Assembly: GCA_938003765.1 (NCBI GenBank) | Contig: CALKYE010000166.1 | Span: forward strand, 137,354 to 201,353 | Source: an uncultured Planctomycetia bacterium | GTDB taxonomy: Bacteria; Planctomycetota; UBA1135; GCA-002686595 | Reading direction: 5' to 3' | Length of the DNA: 64,000 nucleotides | Shown here: one piece after another, positions 58,486 to 64,000 of the stretch | How positions within the stretch are numbered: the stretch's first letter is position 1 | Layout of the letters: each line of letters opens with the position of its first letter | The notes under the pieces: model-generated | What the model was told of the DNA's origin: nothing | The model's database searches: none | What the model saw: only the letters and a program-made list of their open reading frames with translations | Program-made: the position numbers and the translations under genes

Positions 58486-59954
58486 ACGCTTCCGATCTCC
58501 AGAGTGTGCTCGAACAGCTCGCGCGACCGCGCGTGCTCGTCATCGGCGATCTGATCCTCGATCGCTACGTGTCGGGTGAGGTCGAGCGCATCTCGCCCGA
58601 GGCGCCGATCCCGGTGCTCAACGCCAAGGTCGCGCAGGACAAGCTCGGCGGCGCGGGCAACGTGGCCGCGAACCTGCGCGCCATGGAGGCGGAGTGCGAG
58701 ATCGTCGGCGTCGTCGGCCAGGACAGCCGCGGGCGGCGCCTGATCGGCATGCTGCAGGACCTGGGCGTCGACACCGACGGCGTGCTCGTCGACGAGCAGC
58801 GCCCGACCACCGAGAAGACGCGCATGGTCAGCGGCGTCCAACAGGTGCTGCGCGTCGACTGGGAGGTCTCGCGGCCGATCCACGACGAGCTGGGCCGGCG
58901 CCTCGTCGAAGCGCTCTCCGAGCGCATCGCGCGCGCGCACGCCGTGATCCTCTCCGACTACGGCAAGGGCGTGCTGACGCGCCTGGTCGTCGCGGGCGCG
59001 GTGGAACTCGCGCGGCGACGCGGCGCTCCGGTGCTGGTCGACCCCAAGGGCCGCGACTACTCGCGCTACAAGGGCGCGACTCTGATCACACCCAATCGCC
59101 GCGAGGCGGAGGAAGCGCTGGGCCGCAAGCTGAGCGAGATCCGCGACATGCCCGCGGCGGCGCAGGACCTCATGCGCGTCGGCGAGCTCGAGGCCGCCGT
59201 CATCACGCTCGGCGCGCAGGGCATCTTCATGCTCACGCGCCAGGGACAGTCGATCCACGTGCCGACGGTCGCGCGCGAGGTGTTCGACGTGACGGGCGCG
59301 GGCGACACGGTGATCTCCAATCTGGCGCTGGCGCTGGGCGCGGGACTGCCGCTCGAGACGGCCGTTCATCTCGCCAACCATGCCGCTGGGATCGTCGTCG
59401 CCAAACCCGGCGCTGCGAGCGTGACGCGCTCCGAGTTGTTCGAACGGCTCGAGCAGCACGACCGCGGCGTGCGCTCCGCCGCCAAGGTCGTGGCCGGCCC
59501 GCGGCTCGAGTCGCTGCTCGAGATGTGGCGCTCGCAGCACAAGCGCATCGTCTTCACCAACGGGTGCTTCGACATCCTGCACATGGGCCACGTGGACTAC
59601 CTGCGCTTCGCGCGCGCGCAGGGCGACGTGCTCGTGGTCGGCGTCAACGACGACGAGAGCGTCAAGCGCCTGAAGGGGCCCACTCGGCCCGTGAACTCGC
59701 TCGCCGACCGCATGGGCGTGCTGGCCGCGCTCGAGATGGTCGACGCGGTCGTGAGCTTCGGCGAAGACACGCCCAAGGAGATCATCGAGCGCGTCACGCC
59801 GGACGTGCTGGTCAAGGGCCGCGACTGGGAGCACAAGGGCGTGGTGGGTCGCGAGTGGGTCGAGAGCCACGGCGGGCGCGTGGTGCTGGCCGAGCTCACG
59901 CCGGGCCGCTCGACCACGCGCATCATCGAGCGCGCGCGCGGCGCCAACTGCTAG
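58482..59954 (+). CDS. hldE: Bifunctional heptose-7-phosphate kinase / heptose-1-phosphate adenylyltransferase
   Basis: A 490-residue fusion. The N-terminal PfkB/ribokinase domain (about 1-320) has G-D-L-I-L-D-R-Y, G-G-A-G-N-V-A-A-N and the catalytic D-V-T-G-A-G-D-T. The C-terminal nucleotidyltransferase domain (about 345-490) has F-T-N-G-C-F-D-I-L-H-M-G-H with the HxGH motif and K-G-x-x-R-P-V-N. It first phosphorylates D-glycero-D-manno-heptose 7-phosphate at C1, then adenylylates the heptose 1-phosphate. The fused form matches E. coli HldE. The intermediate GmhB phosphatase is not in the window. Translation is coupled to hldD by the ATGA overlap. Confidence 0.97.
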   Translation: MNASDLQSVLEQLARPRVLVIGDLILDRYVSGEVERISPEAPIPVLNAKVAQDKLGGAGNVAANLRAMEAECEIVGVVGQDSRGRRLIGMLQDLGVDTDGVLVDEQRPTTEKTRMVSGVQQVLRVDWEVSRPIHDELGRRLVEALSERIARAHAVILSDYGKGVLTRLVVAGAVELARRRGAPVLVDPKGRDYSRYKGATLITPNRREAEEALGRKLSEIRDMPAAAQDLMRVGELEAAVITLGAQGIFMLTRQGQSIHVPTVAREVFDVTGAGDTVISNLALALGAGLPLETAVHLANHAAGIVVAKPGAASVTRSELFERLEQHDRGVRSAAKVVAGPRLESLLEMWRSQHKRIVFTNGCFDILHMGHVDYLRFARAQGDVLVVGVNDDESVKRLKGPTRPVNSLADRMGVLAALEMVDAVVSFGEDTPKEIIERVTPDVLVKGRDWEHKGVVGREWVESHGGRVVLAELTPGRSTTRIIERARGANC

Positions 59955-59979
59955 AGCTCAAGAGCGAGGAACACCGAGC

Positions 59980-60456
59980 ATGGATCGCTTCGAACACGTG
60001 GTGCGGCTCCTGGAGTACGACGATTGGGCCAATCGCGAGTTCCTCGGCGCGCTCCAGGCCCATCCGACGCCGGCGGGAGCGCGTCTGTTCGCGCACATGA
60101 TCGCAGCGCAGGTGCTGTGGCTCGATCGGATGGCGCACCGGCCCATGGCCTGCCCCGTGTGGCCCGAGTGGACCCTCGACGAGTGCGCCGTGCGACTCGA
60201 CGTGCTGCGCGCGAACTGGCGCAGCTTCCTGCGCGGGCTCGACGCGCGCGCGATGGACACGTCGATCAGTTACGTCAACACCAAGGGCGCGCACTTCAAG
60301 AGCCAGATGGGCGACGTGATCAGCCACGTGCTGTTCCACTCGAGCTACCACCGCGGCCAGCTCGCGCACGTGCTGCGCAGCGAGGGGCGCGAGCCGCCCA
60401 TGACCGACTTCATCTACGCCGTGCGCGAGGGCTGCTTCGGCGCGGGCGGGGACTGA
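59980..60456 (+). CDS. DinB-fold family protein (putative metal-dependent transferase)
   Basis: A 158-residue four-helix-bundle protein of the DinB/YfiT class. The metal-binding His triad is visible as H39 in L-F-A-H-M-I-A-A, and H120 and H124 in H-V-L-F-H-S-S-Y-H-R-G-Q. Studied members use the site for thiol-dependent transferase chemistry (bacillithiol or mycothiol), but many have no known substrate. The name should not be confused with DNA polymerase IV. It follows hldE by 25 bp with an SD-like GAGGAA, so it may share the LPS transcript, though a functional link is not implied. Confidence 0.8.
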   Translation: MDRFEHVVRLLEYDDWANREFLGALQAHPTPAGARLFAHMIAAQVLWLDRMAHRPMACPVWPEWTLDECAVRLDVLRANWRSFLRGLDARAMDTSISYVNTKGAHFKSQMGDVISHVLFHSSYHRGQLAHVLRSEGREPPMTDFIYAVREGCFGAGGD

Positions 60457-60474
60457 GCGCGACGAACGCGCCCC

Positions 60475-60780
60475 TCATCCGTGGAAGTCGAGCCAGTCGC
60501 GGGACCACAGCTCGTACAGGCCCCACAGCGCGAGCAGGTTGACCGCGGTGACGAGCACCGCGAGCCCGAGGAACGAGGGCTTGTTGGTCTTGTGGTGGAA
60601 CGTGCGCATGCCCAGCCACATTCCGGGCGCCGCCAGCGGCAGGCCGAGCAGCAGCAGAGTGCGCTCGCGGATGCGCCGAGCGCCGCTCCGGGCGAAGTGC
60701 TTGTCGAGACCTTGCGCGAAGAACGCGGTGAAGTTGACCGCGAGCAGCAGTGCGGCGACGAACCAGATTTCGAGCGTCAT
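60475..60780 (-). CDS. DUF1294 membrane protein
   Basis: A 101-residue membrane protein with three hydrophobic segments (about 5-22, 41-58 and 70-92). The family pattern of DUF1294 is present: L-D-K-H-F-A-R-x-G-A-R-R-I-R-E-R before TM2, and M-R-T-F-H-H-K-T-N-K-P-S-F after it. The function is not known. It starts at the ATG at 60778-60780, 63 bp from the divergent sulfatase gene, and converges on the DinB-fold gene. On this strand TATCCT lies 13 bases before the start. Confidence 0.87.
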   Translation of the reverse strand: MTLEIWFVAALLLAVNFTAFFAQGLDKHFARSGARRIRERTLLLLGLPLAAPGMWLGMRTFHHKTNKPSFLGLAVLVTAVNLLALWGLYELWSRDWLDFHG

Positions 60781-60793
60781 CGTGGGGCGGCCC

Positions 60794-60799
60794 AGGATA
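60794..60799 (-). promoter_or_regulatory. Candidate -10 element (TATCCT) for the DUF1294 gene
   Basis: On the reverse strand this reads TATCCT in CCTATCCTGG, 13 bases from the ATG. The leader would be under 10 nt. Confidence 0.4.
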
Positions 60800-60830
60800 G
60801 GCGCCGGTGGTCGCGCTGGGCAGATGAAGC

Positions 60831-60836
60831 TACGGT
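60831..60836 (+). promoter_or_regulatory. Candidate -10 element (TACGGT) for the sulfatase gene
   Basis: TACGGT in GCTACGGTGC, 7 bases before the ATG at 60844, so transcription would start at or next to the start codon. The -35 (TGGTCG, 60808-60813, 17-base spacer) is weak. Confidence 0.35.
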
Positions 60837-60843
60837 GCGACGC

Positions 60844-62280
60844 ATGCTTCGCGCAGCGACGCCGGGCGTGCTGGTCCTCCTGAGCGCTTGCGCTGCGCCG
60901 ACGCCACGCGCACCGGCCGCCGAGCGCGGCGGACCGCCCAACGTCGTGTTGATCGTCGCGGACGATTTGGGCTGGGGCGACCTGGGCTGCTACGGGCAGA
61001 GCAAGTGGCGCACGCCGCACCTCGACGCGCTCGCGGCGCAGGGCGCGCGCTTCACCGACTTCTACGTCGCGCAGCCGGTGTGTTCGGCGTCGCGCGCGGC
61101 GATCCTGACCGGCGCGTATCCCAACCGCGTCGGCATCCAGGGCGCGCTCGTGCCCAGCTCGCGGCACGGCCTCGCCGCGCGCGAGACGACGCTGGCCGAG
61201 GTCGCTCGCTCGCGCGGCTACACGACGGCCTGCATCGGCAAGTGGCACCTGGGTTGGCAGCCGCAGTTCCTGCCGACGCGCCAGGGCTTCGACGAGTTCT
61301 TCGGGATCCCGTACTCCAACGACATGTGGCCCGGCCATCCCGAGAACCCCAAGGACTGGCCGTCGCTGCCGCTGTTCGAGGGCGAGCGCGTGATCGAGTT
61401 CGTCGAGGACCAGTCCGAGTTCACCGCGCGCTACACCGCGCGCGCCGTCGACTTCATCGAGCGCTCCGTCGCGCAGCGTCGCAACTTCTTCGTCTACCTC
61501 GCGCACCCCATGCCGCACGTGCCGCTGTTCGCCAGCGCGCGCTTCCGCGGCCGCAGCGGCGCGGGGTTGTACGGCGACGTGATCGAGGAACTCGACGCGT
61601 CGCTCGGCTCGATCTCAGCCGCGCTCGAGCGCCTGGGAGTCGCGGACGACACGCTGGTGTTGTTCACCAGCGACAACGGGCCCTGGCTCAGCTACGGCGA
61701 GCACGCCGGCGACACTGGAGGCTTGCGCGAAGGCAAGGGGACGACCTTCGACGGCGGAGTGCGCGTGCCGCTCGTCGCGCGCTGGCCGCGGCGCATTCCG
61801 GCCGGGACCGTCGTGAGGGAGCCCGCGATGACGATCGACCTGTTGCCGACGATCGCGCGCGCGCTCGACGCTCCCGCGCCGCCGCTCGAGATCGATGGCT
61901 GCGACCTCACCGAGCTGCTCGAAGCCCGAGCGGGTGCGCGTTCGCCGCACGAAGCGCTGTTCTTCCACTACCACGCGGGCCATCTCGAGGCGCTGCGCGC
62001 GGGGAAGTGGAAGCTGCACTTGCCGCACAGCTACCGCACGGTGCGTCCAGGTCCGCGCGCACGCGGCGGCGTTCCGTCCGAGTACGACTACGGCGCGCGC
62101 ATCGAACTGGCGCTGTTCGACCTCGAGCAGGATCCCGCCGAGGCGCGCGACGTGTCCGGCGAGCATCCAGAGCTCGTCGCCCGACTGCTCGTGCTCGCCG
62201 AGCGCGCGATCGCTGAACTCGGCGACGGTTCGCGCAGCGTGCGCGGCAGCGGCGTGCGCGGCGCCGACGTCGTCGAGTGA
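60844..62280 (+). CDS. Formylglycine-type sulfatase lipoprotein
   Basis: A 478-residue arylsulfatase-family enzyme. The signal region MLRAATPGVLVLLSAC carries a possible lipobox Cys16, so it should be exported. The metal site starts I-V-A-D-D-L-G-W-G-D, and the activation motif is C80-S-A-S-R84, a genuine C-x-A-S-R that an FGE would convert to formylglycine. The second motif G-Y-T-T-A-C-I-G-K-W-H-L-G and the late metal motif F-T-S-D-N-G-P are intact. Planctomycetes use many such enzymes to desulfate algal polysaccharides. The substrate cannot be told. The stop is 1 base from the stop of the convergent radical SAM gene. Confidence 0.95.
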   Translation: MLRAATPGVLVLLSACAAPTPRAPAAERGGPPNVVLIVADDLGWGDLGCYGQSKWRTPHLDALAAQGARFTDFYVAQPVCSASRAAILTGAYPNRVGIQGALVPSSRHGLAARETTLAEVARSRGYTTACIGKWHLGWQPQFLPTRQGFDEFFGIPYSNDMWPGHPENPKDWPSLPLFEGERVIEFVEDQSEFTARYTARAVDFIERSVAQRRNFFVYLAHPMPHVPLFASARFRGRSGAGLYGDVIEELDASLGSISAALERLGVADDTLVLFTSDNGPWLSYGEHAGDTGGLREGKGTTFDGGVRVPLVARWPRRIPAGTVVREPAMTIDLLPTIARALDAPAPPLEIDGCDLTELLEARAGARSPHEALFFHYHAGHLEALRAGKWKLHLPHSYRTVRPGPRARGGVPSEYDYGARIELALFDLEQDPAEARDVSGEHPELVARLLVLAERAIAELGDGSRSVRGSGVRGADVVE

Positions 62281-62281
62281 C

Positions 62282-63277
62282 TCACGCGCCGGCGCGCGCG
62301 GGTTCGTAGAGCGGGTTGGCGAAGGTCTCGTTGCGCGACCAGTTGTTCCCGTCGACGCAGGTGCGGCACGGCGTGAGGTCCTTCAGGCAGCCGGTGCGCT
62401 TGCGCAGGTCGTTCGCGACGGGGCCGTGGTACAGCGCGTCGATGGAATCCTGCATCACGTTGCCGAGCGCGAGGTCCATGTTCGTGTCGAGGTTGCACGG
62501 GCTCACCACACCGCGCCAGTCGATCATCAGGTAGCGCAGATCCCACACGTTGCAGCGGTGGGCGAGCACCAGCGGATCGGCGGTCTTCCCGCCGTAGGTC
62601 AGCACCTGCTTCATCAGGATCCGATCCTCCGGACCCAGGCACGGCGTCCAGTGCGCGAGGAAGCGATTGCGCTCGTCGCCCTGGTTGTGCGAGCTCTTCA
62701 CGTACACCAGGCGCGTCGGGCGATGCTCGGGCAGCGCGAGCCAGTAGCGCACCTTGTCGTTGATGGCCTTCATGCGCTCGGGCTCGGGCGCGAGCCGTCC
62801 GGCGAGATCGCGGACCTTTCCCGGGCGTGCGCGGTTGAAGACCTCGGGCGTGACGGCGTCGAGGCTGAGCCGCACGAGATCGACGCCGGCGTCGATCCAG
62901 GCCTGCATCGTCTCGCGCGTCACGAAGCTGACGTTGGTCGAGAGCTCGAGCTTGAAGTTGCGCTCGCGCAACGAGCGCACGAACTCGAGGTAGTCACGGT
63001 GCAGCGTCTGCTCGCCGAAGAAGCCCAGCTCGACCGTTTCCGCCACGCGGTTGCACTCGTCGATGGCGCGCTCGAAGGTCGCGCGCGACATCAGGCCCTG
63101 GCGGCGGTCGTAGGGCGCGCCCAGCGGCGTCGAGTCGGCGTGCTTGAAGGCCTGCGGGCAGAACGGGCAGGTGAAGTTGCAGATGTTCGTCAGCTCGACC
63201 GAGACGCGCAGGCGCCGCTCCGCGGGGTACTCCGGCGAGCGTGCGGGCGCGGGCAGCGGGGCGGCGGGGGCGTCCAT
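62282..63277 (-). CDS. Radical SAM/SPASM domain protein
   Basis: A 331-residue protein. The radical SAM cluster site is C33-N-F-T-C37-P-F-C40 (C-x3-C-x2-C) in V-E-L-T-N-I-C. It is followed by a barrel pattern with L-S-T-N-V-S-F and V-R-L-S-L-D-A-V. The C-terminal part has a SPASM-type Cys set: C-N-V-W-D-L-R-Y-L-M-I-D-W-R-G-V-V-S-P-C-N-L-D, then C-L-K-D-L-T-P-C-R-T-C. SPASM proteins modify peptides or sugars and need auxiliary iron-sulfur clusters. The substrate is unknown. It is divergent from the B12-binding radical SAM gene and convergent with the sulfatase. Confidence 0.88.
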   Translation of the reverse strand: MDAPAAPLPAPARSPEYPAERRLRVSVELTNICNFTCPFCPQAFKHADSTPLGAPYDRRQGLMSRATFERAIDECNRVAETVELGFFGEQTLHRDYLEFVRSLRERNFKLELSTNVSFVTRETMQAWIDAGVDLVRLSLDAVTPEVFNRARPGKVRDLAGRLAPEPERMKAINDKVRYWLALPEHRPTRLVYVKSSHNQGDERNRFLAHWTPCLGPEDRILMKQVLTYGGKTADPLVLAHRCNVWDLRYLMIDWRGVVSPCNLDTNMDLALGNVMQDSIDALYHGPVANDLRKRTGCLKDLTPCRTCVDGNNWSRNETFANPLYEPARAGA

Positions 63278-63389
63278 GGCCTCGAAGCTGTCGACGCGAT
63301 CGCTGCGCGCCTTGCGCCCGGCGGGCCGCCCGAGGTCCGGAGATTCCCAGCGTTGCTCGAGCGACGCGTCGAACGCGCGTCCGGCGCCC

Positions 63390-63395
63390 TATCCT
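63390..63395 (+). promoter_or_regulatory. Candidate -10 element (TATCCT) for the B12 radical SAM gene
   Basis: TATCCT in CCTATCCTGG, 22 bases before the ATG at 63418. No good -35. Same form as the anmK and DUF1294 elements. Confidence 0.4.
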
Positions 63396-63417
63396 GGCGG
63401 CCAGCGAGAAGCTCCCC

Positions 63418-64000
63418 ATGCGCGTCCTGTTCGTCTACCCCAACCTCTACACCCAGATGGGGTTCAACCACGGCCTCGCCACGCTCTCGGCCGTGCTCAA
63501 GTCGGCCGGGCACGAGACGAGCCTGGTGAACCTCAACGAGAACCTGCCGCCCGTCCCGACCCACGAGGACGTGCTCGCGCGCATCCGCGAGTGGCGACCG
63601 GGCCTGATCGCGTTCTCGTGCCTCACGCAGCAGTACCGCGCGGCGTGTGAGTTGGCGCGCTGGCTGCGCGAGCAAGCCGAGGCGCGCGGGTTGGAACTCC
63701 CGCCGCTCGTCGTGGGCGGCATCCACCCGACCATGGTGCCCAGCGAGGTCATGGCGGACGGCCTGTGGGATCACGTGGGCGTGGGCGAGTGCGAGAACGC
63801 GATGCTCGAGCTGGTCGCGCGCCTCGAGCGCGGAGAGCGGCCCGACGACGTGCGCAACTTCCTCTCGTGGAAGGGCGGCGTGCGGCCCGCTGCGGCGCAG
63901 TTCGCGCCCGTCGACGCGGCGCACTGGACGCACAACCCGGTGGGGGAGTTCCCCGACCTGCGCACGCTGCCGATGCCCGACTACGAGCTGTTCGACACGC
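63418..64000 (+). CDS. B12-binding domain radical SAM protein, N-terminal part
   Basis: About 194 residues from the ATG at 63418 to the window end, with no stop, so the gene continues beyond. The visible part is a cobalamin-binding-type Rossmann domain: V-L-F-V-Y-P-N-L-Y-T-Q-M-G-F-N-H-G-L, L-S-A-V-L-K-S-A-G-H-E, then I-A-F-S-C-L-T-Q-Q-Y, V-V-G-G-I-H-P-T-M-V-P and V-G-V-G-E-C-E-N-A-M. This is the N-terminal pattern of B12-dependent radical SAM enzymes (BchE/methyltransferase class). The Cys cluster is expected just beyond the edge, after L-P-M-P-D-Y-E-L-F. It is divergent from the SPASM gene by 140 bp. Confidence 0.88.
   Translation, partial: MRVLFVYPNLYTQMGFNHGLATLSAVLKSAGHETSLVNLNENLPPVPTHEDVLARIREWRPGLIAFSCLTQQYRAACELARWLREQAEARGLELPPLVVGGIHPTMVPSEVMADGLWDHVGVGECENAMLELVARLERGERPDDVRNFLSWKGGVRPAAAQFAPVDAAHWTHNPVGEFPDLRTLPMPDYELFDT

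Noticed and set aside
59980..60456. Second DNA polymerase IV because of the DinB name
   Set aside because: The protein is a small four-helix metal-binding protein of the DinB/YfiT fold. The polymerase is the gene at 49143.

Overview
The window is a high-GC, gene-dense bacterial chromosome segment with no phage, IS or CRISPR signature. It encodes lipid A, KDO and heptose biosynthesis (lpxK, an lpxL-like acyltransferase, kdsB, hldD, hldE), so the cell should have an LPS-bearing outer membrane. It also has several traits common in Planctomycetota: sulfatase-fold enzymes, a PknB-type kinase fused to a C-terminal FGE/sulfatase-modifying domain, many exported HEAT, TPR and Ig-like proteins, and a MglA/Roadblock cluster. 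I infer a high-GC planctomycete, perhaps of the Saltatorellus (Poly30/Pla163) type. That is an inference from gene content, not from a phylogenetic marker.

Layout. 1-5.5 kb: the end of an SDR oxidoreductase, then reverse-strand genes for an exported CarboxypepD_reg-repeat protein, a small BON-like secreted protein, Rho and CoaE. 5.9-9.9 kb: a membrane coiled-coil protein, TatC, CinA and two tRNA-Gln genes. 9.9-13.9 kb (reverse): a sulfatase-fold lipoprotein, then gcvT-gcvH next to a LipM-like octanoyltransferase that could lipoylate GcvH. 14-19.5 kb: two large exported proteins, one a 1,168-residue lipoprotein built from repeats of about 105 residues. 19.6-24.3 kb: five consecutive genes (a TPR/membrane protein, a TPR protein with a Roadblock-like tail, a Roadblock protein, a MglA-type GTPase with a C-terminal membrane anchor, and another Roadblock protein). 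24.4-27.4 kb: rpmB (bL28), a 21-residue Lys/Ala peptide, an HU gene, and metG in the opposite direction. 27.6-35.5 kb: a glutaryl-CoA-type dehydrogenase, a giant exported zincin, a receptor-like Ser/Thr kinase and a small Cys-containing orphan.

35.6-41.6 kb: pyrG, kdsB and a lipoprotein (reverse), a LysM protein, and an orphan NtrC-type regulator. 41.6-44.4 kb: anmK-nagZ, a translationally overlapping peptidoglycan-recycling pair. 44.8-50.4 kb: an exported TPR/HEAT protein carrying a degenerate receiver-like domain, tRNA-Thr, an OleA-like thiolase, a TPR lipoprotein and DNA polymerase IV. 50.4-55 kb: an exported zincin, malic enzyme and a HAD-phosphatase/P-loop-kinase fusion. 55-60 kb: RNA polymerase omega followed by lpxK, the lpxL-like gene, hldD and hldE, many overlapping by a few bases. 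60-64 kb: a DinB-fold protein, a DUF1294 membrane protein, a formylglycine-type sulfatase, a SPASM radical SAM protein and the start of a B12-binding radical SAM protein.

Regulatory signals are clear in places. Several GC-rich hairpins, some followed by T-runs, mark gene ends. A recurrent -10-like element (consensus near CTANNCT) lies just upstream of many starts, often so close that the mRNA would be almost leaderless. The most unusual system is the three-Roadblock, tail-anchored MglA operon.
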